From M3007 sp040080915 (GTDB lineage Bacteria; Bacteroidota; Bacteroidia; Chitinophagales; Saprospiraceae), in assembly GCA_040080915.1 (NCBI GenBank), contig JBEBHD010000051.1, positions 1 to 24,216 on the forward strand: a DNA stretch of 24,216 bases, written 5' to 3'. Each line of letters starts with the position of its first letter. Within the stretch, counting starts at the first letter, position 1. This document shows positions 8,074-15,742 of this stretch, piece after piece. The translations under genes were made by a program, and so were the position numbers. The notes under the pieces are model-generated. The model was not told where the DNA came from. It saw only the letters and a list, made by a program, of their open reading frames with translations, and did no database searches.

Positions 8074-11000
8074 TCAGTTCCCTTCGTCCTCTACGCTGTC
8101 GCAATGGTAGTGTTCGCGTGGCCTTGGCCCGGTTCGTTCGCCGCTGCCGGAGCCAGGTTTTTTCTCAGCCTGCATTTTAGCAATAATCCGTGCCCGTTCT
8201 TGACGAACCCATTCGCGCTGCTTCAGGTCGTGTTCCCGATCGAAGTATTTCACGCCGTCCACCCATGTTTTTTCTGCCTTGGCGTACACGGACAGAGGGT
8301 TGTCGTTCCACAGAACAAGGTCGGCATCTTTGCCGGCTTTTACGCTGCCCACGCGGTCGTCCACGCGTAGGAGCCTGGCCGGGTTGAGGGTGACCATTTT
8401 CCAAGCCTCTTCTTCGGGCACACTGCCGTACATCACAGTCTTTCCGGCCTCTTGGTTCAACCGGCGGGCCATTTCGGCATCGTCGGAGTTGATGGATACG
8501 GTTACGCCTTGTTTGTGCATGATGGCGGCGTTGTAGGGAATGGCTTGGTACACTTCGAATTTGTAGGCCCACCAGTCGCTGAACGTACTGCCGCCTACAC
8601 CATGCTTGACCATTTGATCGGCCACTTTGTAGCCTTCGAGAATGTGGGTGAAAGTATTGATCTTGAAACCAAAACGCTCGGCCGCGCGCATGAGCATGGT
8701 GATTTCACTTTGCACATAGGAGTGGCAGGTGATGAAGCGCTTGCTTTCCAGGATTTCCTGGAGTGCCTCCAGTTCAAGGTCTTTGCGATAGGGTTTTCCC
8801 GATTTTTTAAGCCGCGCGTATTCTTGCGCCCGGGTAAAATAATCGGTGTAAACCTGCTCCACGCCCATGCGGGTTTGTGGGTAGCGGGTGCGGTTATTGT
8901 CGCCCCAGTTACTTTGCTTGACGTTTTCACCAAGGGCAAATTTGATCTGACCGGGCCAGTTTGGAAACTTCAGCGCTTCGGGCGCAACACCCCAGCGCAA
9001 TTTGATGAGCTGCGTCTGGCCGCCGATGGGGTTGGCCGAACCGTGCAGCAGGTGGCTGCTGGTGACCCCGCCCGCCAGTTGGCGGTAAATGTCAATGTCC
9101 TCGGAATCGAGTGCGTCGCCGATGCGCACTTCCGCTGAAGACTCCTGGGTACCTTCATTGATGGAACGAGCAACGGCGATGTGCGAGTGTTCGTCAATGA
9201 TACCAGCGGTGAGGTGTTTGTTGCGTCCGTCCACCACCGTGGCATTGTCCTGCAAAGGCAGTGCATGGCCGATGCGCTGGATTTTTCCGCCAGAAATTAG
9301 TACATCGGTGTTGCGCAGGATGCCTTCACGTTCGTTGGTCCAAACGGTCGTGTTTTGAATCAGGAAGGTGCCTGGAGCGGGTTTTTCGGTTTGGCCAAAG
9401 GCTGCGAAGGGATAGATCACGCTTCCGGTTTCTGCGGTGGCGGCGGCTTTTTCGGGGCGTTTGGGCCGGTCGGCAGGCGCGTCTCCGGTGCGCTCGGCGC
9501 TCCACGAAACCCAAGTGCCGTTGGCCAAAGAGCCGCGTCCAGCCCAGTTTTTTCCGCGCAATTCGCCGCTCAGCGAAATGAACGTCTTGCCGGTAGTGTC
9601 GGTTGGGTAGCCTAGCAGCACCAAGCCGTTGCTGTACGAAACGGTCGCCTTGATCGCGCTACTGTCTGACCGCATGATTTCGGCTTCGGGGGCTTCGTTT
9701 TTACCTTTCACCGTCAGGGTGTAGGCATCGGGGCCGACAGTCAACTTGTATTTTCCGAGCAGGTTTACGCCTTCCGTTTTGTCGGCGGCCACCTCGAACG
9801 GTTTGCCCTGCACCCAAGTGTCAAGGATTTTCGCTTCAGCCTTGAATACATTTCCAGAGGCTATGAAAAAATTGGCCACTTTGCCGCGTTCGAGGCTGCC
9901 GAGCTTGTCGTAGGCTTGCACAAATTGGGCAGGTTGCCAAGTAAGTGCCCGTAGTGCATCCTGTTCGGAAAGGCCACTTTCAACAGCCTTGCGCAGGTTG
10001 GCCCAAAACTGCTTTTTGTCGCGCATGTCGGCTGTTGTCAGCGCAAACGGGATGCCCGCCCCGGCCACACGTGCGGCATTGGTAGGGGCCAGTTCCCAGT
10101 GTTTCAGTGTGGTCAGCGACACGTTGAGCGCGTCGAACGGGTTGCTCACGTCTTCGGCTTCAGGAAAATTGATGGGCACGATCAGCGATTGGCCGGTGGC
10201 CTTCACCTCATCGAGGCGTTGGTACTCGTCGCCGTTAGTTTTCACTACATATTTTTTTCCAAATTCCTGGCCGATACGTGCGATGCGCAGCACATCGAGC
10301 TTGTCGGTGGCCTCAAAAATCTGGGGCAGGCCCTGCAGGTCGTTCCAGGCCTCCAGCGACAGGTTGCGTTCTTCGGTGTGGCCAGTGGTTTTGTACCAGT
10401 CGCCGTCCAAGTACGTTTGGCGCACCAATGCGATCACACCGATAAGCGACGACGGGTAGTTTTGGGTGCTGCTGCCTTTTCGGAACGACAGGTGGTGGCT
10501 GGCCCGGGGCATCAGCATAGTTTCGTGCTCGCGCTCGTCGGCAAGAGCCACAAGAGCTCCGGTGCCGCGCGAAATGCCGTCGGCTTGGTGCGTGAGGACA
10601 GCTCCGAAGCCAAGCTTGCGCAGTTCGTTGGCGGCCTTTTCGTCGTTGGTAAAGGCATCGGCGGCGCTGAACTCGGGCCGGAGCGCCTCGTTCCAAGCGT
10701 ATGCGCCTTTTTTGCTGGTTAGCGGTTGGGGGGCTTGTTGGCCAAATGCCCGGTTTTCGGCACGTTGAGCAGGCATACCGTACCCGGTAGCGTACACGTC
10801 AATGAAGCCAGGGTAGATGGTCTTGCCGGAGCAGTCCACGGTAACGGCATCTTGGGGCACAGGAGCACCTTTGGCACAGGCTTCCACCACACCCTTGCGA
10901 ATGACAAGCGTGGCGCTGTCCAATTTGGTTTTGTAGTCAACAAAAATGGTTGCATTAGTGAAAGCATACGCCCGATCGCGCACGTCAGTTGGTGCCGCTT

Positions 11001-11088
11001 GCGGGAATGTTTGCTGGGAAAAAAGTTGAGATGGGAATGCAAATAAAACGAGCGCGAGGAGGGTAAGAGCAAGATGCCGCATAAACAA
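8074..11088 (-). CDS. Secreted double-domain amidohydrolase (imidazolonepropionase-like)
   Basis: The 1004-residue protein has a signal peptide (core MRHLALTLLALVLFAFPSQ, then LFSQ) and two amidohydrolase modules. The C-terminal module (about 590-970) has a full metal site: H634 and H636 in DEHSHIAV, H789 in ITCHSYVQ, H815 in FTHILEG and D869 in INSDDAEM. The N-terminal module (about 38-450) keeps the fold signatures (TIYPGFIDVY, LTTADMRD, ALTWQPAQFV) but has Y99 and T101 where the HxH should be, so it is probably catalytically dead. Between them lies a beta-rich segment (about 455-545). The substrate is unknown; the family includes imidazolonepropionase-like enzymes and peptidases. A Met two codons downstream (11082) is an equally good start. 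The C-terminal tail is charged and low in complexity. Confidence 0.88.
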   Translation of the reverse strand: MFMRHLALTLLALVLFAFPSQLFSQQTFPQAAPTDVRDRAYAFTNATIFVDYKTKLDSATLVIRKGVVEACAKGAPVPQDAVTVDCSGKTIYPGFIDVYATGYGMPAQRAENRAFGQQAPQPLTSKKGAYAWNEALRPEFSAADAFTNDEKAANELRKLGFGAVLTHQADGISRGTGALVALADEREHETMLMPRASHHLSFRKGSSTQNYPSSLIGVIALVRQTYLDGDWYKTTGHTEERNLSLEAWNDLQGLPQIFEATDKLDVLRIARIGQEFGKKYVVKTNGDEYQRLDEVKATGQSLIVPINFPEAEDVSNPFDALNVSLTTLKHWELAPTNAARVAGAGIPFALTTADMRDKKQFWANLRKAVESGLSEQDALRALTWQPAQFVQAYDKLGSLERGKVANFFIASGNVFKAEAKILDTWVQGKPFEVAADKTEGVNLLGKYKLTVGPDAYTLTVKGKNEAPEAEIMRSDSSAIKATVSYSNGLVLLGYPTDTTGKTFISLSGELRGKNWAGRGSLANGTWVSWSAERTGDAPADRPKRPEKAAATAETGSVIYPFAAFGQTEKPAPGTFLIQNTTVWTNEREGILRNTDVLISGGKIQRIGHALPLQDNATVVDGRNKHLTAGIIDEHSHIAVARSINEGTQESSAEVRIGDALDSEDIDIYRQLAGGVTSSHLLHGSANPIGGQTQLIKLRWGVAPEALKFPNWPGQIKFALGENVKQSNWGDNNRTRYPQTRMGVEQVYTDYFTRAQEYARLKKSGKPYRKDLELEALQEILESKRFITCHSYVQSEITMLMRAAERFGFKINTFTHILEGYKVADQMVKHGVGGSTFSDWWAYKFEVYQAIPYNAAIMHKQGVTVSINSDDAEMARRLNQEAGKTVMYGSVPEEEAWKMVTLNPARLLRVDDRVGSVKAGKDADLVLWNDNPLSVYAKAEKTWVDGVKYFDREHDLKQREWVRQERARIIAKMQAEKKPGSGSGERTGPRPREHYHCDSVEDEGN

Positions 11089-11108
11089 GAGCAGTAGTTA
11101 GTTTGGGG

Positions 11109-11116
11109 CAAATGTA
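11109..11116 (-). promoter_or_regulatory. -7 element upstream of the amidohydrolase gene
   Basis: The minus strand reads TACATTTG, a perfect match to TAnnTTTG, 20 bp upstream of the start codon at 11088. I see no clear TTTG box at the -33 position. Confidence 0.5.
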
Positions 11117-11196
11117 GTTTTTTGCGGAATACCGCCGGGGGTTTCCGTGCGATTGGTTGGTGTGTGCCCGTGGCCTAAAAAAGTGCCACAGTGGCT

Positions 11197-11225
11197 AATT
11201 AGCACATTTTCAAATTAGCACATTT
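11197..11225. repeat. Two copies of AATTAGCACATTT, 16 bp apart
   Basis: Exact 13-bp direct repeats at 11197-11209 and 11213-11225, separated by three bases so that the period is 16 bp. They lie between divergent genes, upstream of the candidate promoter at 11242-11272. Confidence 0.8.
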
Positions 11226-11241
11226 CCCCCCCTAAACCCTT

Positions 11242-11272
11242 TTTGCCTTTTTTTTATACTTCTTTACCTTTT
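11242..11272 (+). promoter_or_regulatory. Candidate promoter for the 11324-14249 gene pair
   Basis: TTTG (11242-11245) and TACCTTTT (11265-11272, one mismatch from TAnnTTTG) are 19 bp apart. A second, weaker -7-like sequence, CACTTTTG, lies at 11291-11298. Either would give a leader of roughly 20 to 45 nt before the ATG at 11324. Confidence 0.45.
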
Positions 11273-11323
11273 CCTGCCGCTCCGTACTTGCACTTTTGTG
11301 GCATAAAACAACCGCACACAGTT

Positions 11324-12310
11324 ATGAAAAAGCATCTTCTTCCGCTCGTATTGCTGTTGGCAGCCCTGAGTGCCGCCGCCCAACCCAACAAAAAAATAGG
11401 CCCGGCTCTCACCAATTTTCTGAACACCGAGTTTATGACCAAGTTTCGGGACCTGCGCATCAATGCCGAAAGCGCGGTGCTCAGCGTGCAGTCCAACCCG
11501 AACCTGCAAAAATCCGATGTGTTCAAATTGCGCAGTGCCTACGACCAGACGGCCACCCGCGCCAACCAACTGCTCAACAACGTCAAGCAGGATTTTATGA
11601 ACTCGAAAAAACTCAAGTCCATCGCCGAGTTCCCCGATATGTACTCCGACGGCCTCGGGTACAAACTCCAGGATATCTCCGATTTCTACGCGGCTAACTT
11701 CCAGCAGGCTCTGGCTGATGCTTCCATTACCAAGGACGAGGTGGATGGCGGGGCGTTTTTCCTGCTCATCATTGAACTGATCGGCCTGACCAAAGGCCTA
11801 ACCAGCTACTTCAGCGACATCCGCCGCGAGGCCCGGCAGTACACCGATGCCCACCTGCAAGACCACCTCGTTTTGCCCTACCGCTGGCGCTATTGGGACG
11901 AACTGGCTGGCAGTACCTCCGGCTACGAAAAGTTTGAAAAAGCCCCGGAGGTGCAACTCAACGAAGCTCAACGACAGGAAAAATTGGACCAACAACTCCA
12001 AAAAGTGTCCCAGACGATCAGCACGCTGCCCCAAAATACGGACGGCACAACCAACACCGACCCCGGTTTTAACCCGCCCGCCGAAGGCGAGATGCCCGCT
12101 GACAGCACCTCTTCTGGCTTGCGCTACGACGACTGGTCGCCCACCGAGACACCCGCCGCGCCACAGCCCGCACCCGACTCCACCGGCGGCACACCCGGCA
12201 CGCTGAAGGGGAAAATGCAAAACCCCAAGCAACATCAGGCACCGGCAGATAAGTCACAACAACCCGCCAAGCCAATCAAAAAAGAGGCTGGTGGCGGCAA
12301 CGAAAACTGA
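11324..12310 (+). CDS. Secreted protein of unknown function with a Pro/Gln-rich tail
   Basis: The 328-residue protein starts MKKHLLPLVLLLAALSAAAQ, a clear signal peptide; an in-frame ATG further upstream (11243) would bury it and overlaps the promoter, so it is rejected. Residues about 20-200 are helical and charged (FRDLRINAESAVLSVQS, SAYDQTATRANQLLNNVKQD), with one hydrophobic patch near 145-160 (FFLLIIELIGLTKGLTSYF) that may be a buried helix or a membrane contact. From about 225 to the end the sequence is low in complexity and rich in Pro, Gln, Thr and Asp, suggesting a disordered tail. I do not recognise the family. The serine hydrolase gene starts 70 bp downstream with no terminator between, so the two are probably co-transcribed. 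Confidence 0.75.
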   Translation: MKKHLLPLVLLLAALSAAAQPNKKIGPALTNFLNTEFMTKFRDLRINAESAVLSVQSNPNLQKSDVFKLRSAYDQTATRANQLLNNVKQDFMNSKKLKSIAEFPDMYSDGLGYKLQDISDFYAANFQQALADASITKDEVDGGAFFLLIIELIGLTKGLTSYFSDIRREARQYTDAHLQDHLVLPYRWRYWDELAGSTSGYEKFEKAPEVQLNEAQRQEKLDQQLQKVSQTISTLPQNTDGTTNTDPGFNPPAEGEMPADSTSSGLRYDDWSPTETPAAPQPAPDSTGGTPGTLKGKMQNPKQHQAPADKSQQPAKPIKKEAGGGNEN

Positions 12311-12380
12311 TTTGTTTCGAAAACAATACATACAGGCCATTCAATTCGCTCAAAAACTGTTCAAGCATCAATCTTACGAC

Positions 12381-14249
12381 ATGAAAAAAACACTTTTTAT
12401 CCTGTTCTCGGCCTTGGCCGTCGCCTCAGTTCATGCACAAAACTGGGTATCTCGCCACAACCTGACCGCTGCCCAGTACCAGACCGAGTTTACCAAATGG
12501 ACCGGGCAGGGCTACCGCCTCACCCAAGTAAGCGGATACAGCGCCGCTGGTCAGGACCGCTACGCCGCTATTTTTGAAAAAACAAACGGCCCCGTTTGGG
12601 CAGCCAAGCACGGCCTCAGTGCCGCCCAGTACCAAGCCGAGTTCAACACTCTCACCGGTCAGGGCTACCGCCCGGTGTTAGTCAGCGGTTTCCCTTCCGG
12701 CGGCCAAGCCAAGTATGCCGCTATTTTTGTGAAAGAAAATCCGCAACCTCAATGGGCCGCCAAGCACGGTATGACCGCCGCCCAATACCAGATTGAGTTC
12801 AACAAATGGACCGGGCAGGGCTACCGCCTCACTGACATCAGTGGCTACACCGTGGGCGGCACCGACTATTACGCCGCCATTTGGGAAAAAACTGCTGGCC
12901 CGGCATGGGTAGCTAAGCACGGACTGACGAGTGCCCAGTATCAAGCCGAGTTCAATACCCTCGCTGATCAGGGCTACCGCCTCGTCAAAGTGTCGGGATA
13001 TTCCAGTAAATACGCTGCTATCTGGGACAAATCTGCAGGCCCCGCCTGGTCGGCCCGCCACAACATCGTGGGTGCCCAGGGCTATCAGGACGAGTTCGAC
13101 CGCCAGTACTACCAGGGCTACCGCCCGGTTTGGGTCAATGGCGGCACCTTCGGCAACCAGGACAACTATACTGGCATTTGGGTCAGTAGCGATCCCTTCA
13201 ACGGTGCCGATATGGCCGCCGTGGACGCGCTCGTGAAAAAATACATGGACGACAACGATATCCCCGGCCTCTCGTTTGCCATGTCGCGCAACGGCAAACT
13301 TGTGCTGGCCAAAACATACGGCATGGCCGACAAAGAAGCCAGCGAGCGCGTGGCACCGCGCCACCGCTTCCGCGTAGCCAGCGTGTCCAAACCGTTTACT
13401 TCGGTAGCCATCATGCGCCTCATCCAGGAAAACAAACTGAAACTGACCGACAAGGTGTTCGGCGCGGGCACCTTGCTCGGCACCACTTATGGCACCAAAG
13501 CCTACTCCGACCGTGTCAAAGGCATCAGCCTTGAGCACCTGCTCACCCACACGGCCGGAGGGTGGGGCAACCAAAACAACGACCCCATGTTCCAGGACAA
13601 AACGTGGAGCCTCGCCACCCTCATCGGCAACACGTTGGACAACAACGCTCTCACCGACGACCCCGGCGACAAGTACTCGTATTCCAACTTCGGGTTTTGC
13701 CTGCTCGGGCGCATTATCGAGCGCAAGACCGGCAAGAGCTATGCCGACTATCTCAAACAGGATATCCTCGCGCAGTGCGGGATCGGAGGCATGGACATCG
13801 CGGGCAACACGCTCGCACAACGCAAGTCCAACGAGGTGAAATACTACGCCCCCGGCGACCCGTACAACATGAATGTAACCCGCATGGACGCACACGGCGG
13901 CTGGATCGCTACGCCTATTGATTTGGTGCGCTTCTTGGTCAGAGTAGATCGTTTCAATGCTCCTGCCGATATCCTGACCGCAGCCTCCATTGACGAAATG
14001 ACCGAGCCGACGGCGCAGTCCAACAACGGCTACAGCAAAGGCTGGAGCGTAAACAGCGTGCCCAATTACTGGCACAACGGTGCCCTGCCCGGCACCATCG
14101 CCGAAATGGTGCGCACCAACGACGGTTTCTGCTGGGCCATTGCGGTCAACACCCGCCCGGCCAATGACCAGTTTGCTGGCAAAATGGACAAACTGATGTG
14201 GGACATTCGGGCCGCCATCAAAAAATGGCCGGCGCACGATTTGTTCTGA
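12381..14249 (+). CDS. Secreted serine hydrolase (class C beta-lactamase-like) with five N-terminal repeats
   Basis: The 622-residue protein starts MKKTLFILFSALAVASVHAQ (signal peptide). Residues about 22-270 are five tandem repeats of 47-52 residues, each opening W-x-x-(K/R)-H and, in repeats 1-4, containing AQYQ-x-EF, G(Q)GYR and YAAI(F/W). These resemble the 'bacterial tandem repeat domain 1' family. The C-terminal 340 residues form a beta-lactamase/esterase domain with the serine motif S334-V-S-K337, Y434-S-N436 and H565-N-G567 in place of KTG. That set fits esterase or D-amino-acid peptidase relatives better than true beta-lactamases; the substrate is unknown. No T9SS sorting domain is seen. 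The start at 12381 is chosen over an upstream in-frame ATG because of the signal peptide. A terminator follows. Confidence 0.85.
   Translation: MKKTLFILFSALAVASVHAQNWVSRHNLTAAQYQTEFTKWTGQGYRLTQVSGYSAAGQDRYAAIFEKTNGPVWAAKHGLSAAQYQAEFNTLTGQGYRPVLVSGFPSGGQAKYAAIFVKENPQPQWAAKHGMTAAQYQIEFNKWTGQGYRLTDISGYTVGGTDYYAAIWEKTAGPAWVAKHGLTSAQYQAEFNTLADQGYRLVKVSGYSSKYAAIWDKSAGPAWSARHNIVGAQGYQDEFDRQYYQGYRPVWVNGGTFGNQDNYTGIWVSSDPFNGADMAAVDALVKKYMDDNDIPGLSFAMSRNGKLVLAKTYGMADKEASERVAPRHRFRVASVSKPFTSVAIMRLIQENKLKLTDKVFGAGTLLGTTYGTKAYSDRVKGISLEHLLTHTAGGWGNQNNDPMFQDKTWSLATLIGNTLDNNALTDDPGDKYSYSNFGFCLLGRIIERKTGKSYADYLKQDILAQCGIGGMDIAGNTLAQRKSNEVKYYAPGDPYNMNVTRMDAHGGWIATPIDLVRFLVRVDRFNAPADILTAASIDEMTEPTAQSNNGYSKGWSVNSVPNYWHNGALPGTIAEMVRTNDGFCWAIAVNTRPANDQFAGKMDKLMWDIRAAIKKWPAHDLF
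12444..13190 (+). repeat. Five in-frame tandem repeats of about 141-156 bp
   Basis: Repeat units begin with a TGG (Trp) codon at 12444, 12597, 12753, 12906 and 13047, giving unit lengths of 153, 156, 153, 141 and about 144 bp. Units 1 and 3 share FNKWTGQGYRLT-type wording, and units 2 and 4 share QYQAEFNTL, suggesting growth by duplication of a two-unit block. Unit 5 is the most divergent. Confidence 0.85.
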
Positions 14250-14302
14250 TCGAGCAACAAAACCTCTCTCGCTCGTGAGGGCCTCCGGCCCGAAGCGGCT
14301 CG

Positions 14303-14340
14303 CCCGCCATCCCGATCTCGTCGGTGATGGCGGGTTTATT
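14303..14340 (+). terminator. Rho-independent terminator after the serine hydrolase gene
   Basis: Stem CCCGCCATC (14303-14311) with GATGGCGGG (14326-14334), extended inward by CCGA/TCGG, followed by TTTATTTT. It lies about 55 bp after the stop codon at 14249. Confidence 0.8.
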
Positions 14341-14346
14341 TTGCCC

Positions 14347-14354
14347 TACTTTTG
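14347..14354 (+). promoter_or_regulatory. -7 element upstream of the M50-TPR gene
   Basis: TACTTTTG is a perfect TAnnTTTG match 36 bp upstream of the ATG at 14391 and directly after the preceding terminator. No good -33 box is seen, partly because that position is taken by the terminator hairpin. It overlaps a TTG codon that would otherwise extend the frame upstream. Confidence 0.5.
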
Positions 14355-14390
14355 CCGAAAACAAAACTGCCTCTCTTTCTTTTTCGCACC

Positions 14391-15578
14391 ATGTCCTTTC
14401 AGCCCGTCTTTGTTGTCCTTTTTTGTCTGTTCGTGGTGTACCCGATCGCTACGCACATCACGGTTTTTTTCCACGAACTGGGCCACTCCGTTGCGGCATT
14501 GCTTTTTTCCACGGGTACCGTGGAAATGTACGTCGGCTCCTACGGCGACAAGGAAAACAGTCGAAAAATTCCCCTCTGGCGTTTGCACATTTACCTCGAA
14601 AAAAAATCTATACTCTGGAAAAAAGGGCTTTGCATGCCCTCCAACCCTATGGGGAACGATTGGCAGGAGGCCCTGATGGTGTTTGCCGGGCCGGCGTTCA
14701 GCCTGTTGTTGGGACTGGGTATTTGGCTAGCAGTGTTTAGCGGTGACGCTCCAGCGTCAGCTCTTGGCAAAATTCTGGCACCCATGTTTATCGTTTCCGC
14801 TGTGGCGGACTTTATCCGAAACATCACCCCTAACCCGCGCCCCATTTTGTTAAAAAATGGTACTATAACCTACAACGACGGACAGCAACTTCGGGAGATG
14901 TTTTTTCAAAAGCAAAAACGGCGCGACTTTCAATCTGCCCTACGGTTGGTTTCGGAGAGCAGGTTCAGCGAGGCGGCACCGGTTTTTGAGCAGTTGGCGC
15001 AAGAGAAATTCCGACAGGCGGCTGCCTACCAATGGGCCATTTTGAACTACTGGCACGCTGGCGACCTCGGAAAAGCCACGACTCTGGCGCAGCTCGATTA
15101 CCCCGATAATACCTACCGAACTACCCATCGCCAAGACCTTGGCATCATGCTCAGCATGGCCGGGAAGCACGAAGAGGCACTGCGTGTATTTGACCAACTT
15201 CAATCCGAAAAACCCGACGACCACGACGCGCTCGCTAATCAGGGTTTCGCCCGGATTATGTTCGAGCGCTACGCCGAGGCCAAGCCGAATTTTGAAAAAA
15301 TAATAGCCGAAAACCCCAACCACAGCTACGCCATTAGCCAATTGGCCTTCATCAATTATAGGGAAAATGGTGCTCCCGCAGGTTTAGAAGACTTGGAAAA
15401 AGCCTGCGAATTAGCTCCAAACGATCCTTATATACTGCGCAATCTGGCGATTTACCACTTGGAGCAAGGCCAAAAGAGCGAAGCCGAGGGCCTCTTCAAA
15501 AAAGCCTACGAGATCAATCCCCTGACAGTGGATGTCAAAAAATACTGTGACCAGCTGGCCGGAACACTTCTGCCTTAA
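14391..15578 (+). CDS. M50-type membrane metallopeptidase fused to TPR repeats
   Basis: The 395-residue protein begins MSFQPVFVVLFCLFVVYP, a membrane segment leading straight into the zinc motif H28-E-L-G-H32 (FFHELGHSVAALL). A second hydrophobic segment contains FAGPAFSLLLGLGIW (about 98-113), a third lies near 125-142, and the NITPNPRP motif sits near 144-151. This fits the M50/site-2-protease-like family, whose members cut substrates within or near the membrane. From about 180 to the end there are tetratricopeptide repeats (SEAAPVFEQLAQE, HEEALRVFDQLQSEKPDD, AEAKPNFEKIIAENPN, SEAEGLFKKAYEINP), which bind partner proteins. The substrate is unknown. The start at 14391 is preferred over a TTG at 14352, which overlaps the promoter element. 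Single-gene unit. Confidence 0.85.
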   Translation: MSFQPVFVVLFCLFVVYPIATHITVFFHELGHSVAALLFSTGTVEMYVGSYGDKENSRKIPLWRLHIYLEKKSILWKKGLCMPSNPMGNDWQEALMVFAGPAFSLLLGLGIWLAVFSGDAPASALGKILAPMFIVSAVADFIRNITPNPRPILLKNGTITYNDGQQLREMFFQKQKRRDFQSALRLVSESRFSEAAPVFEQLAQEKFRQAAAYQWAILNYWHAGDLGKATTLAQLDYPDNTYRTTHRQDLGIMLSMAGKHEEALRVFDQLQSEKPDDHDALANQGFARIMFERYAEAKPNFEKIIAENPNHSYAISQLAFINYRENGAPAGLEDLEKACELAPNDPYILRNLAIYHLEQGQKSEAEGLFKKAYEINPLTVDVKKYCDQLAGTLLP

Positions 15579-15610
15579 AAATCACGGGCACTAACGCGCT
15601 TCATCCACCA

Positions 15611-15742
15611 CTCACTCTCTCACCCGCTCACCCGCTCACCCGCTCACCCGCTCACTCGCTCACTCGCTCACCCTCTCACCCGCTCACTCGCTCACTCGCT
15701 CACCCTCTCACCCGCTCACTCGCTCACCCGCTCACCCGCTCA
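15611..15742. repeat. 8-bp tandem array, 16 full units plus 4 bp
   Basis: Sixteen consecutive 8-bp units of the form CTCAC(C/T)C(G/T) run without interruption from 15611 to 15738, then a partial CTCA (15739-15742). Four variants occur, and the 32-bp block CTCACTCG-CTCACTCG-CTCACCCT-CTCACCCG is present twice in a row (15651-15682 and 15683-15714). The array fills the gap between the convergent M50-TPR and C25 protease genes. Its last bases, TCA at 15740-15742, are the stop codon of the protease gene on the minus strand. Confidence 0.95.

Noticed and set aside
12678..14237. 519-codon open frame on the minus strand
   Set aside because: It is antisense to the serine hydrolase gene, whose signal peptide, repeats and catalytic motifs are unambiguous. 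Long antisense frames are common in codon-biased GC-rich genes.
15611..15742. CRISPR array
   Set aside because: The 8-bp units are directly contiguous with no unique spacers, so this is a simple tandem repeat.
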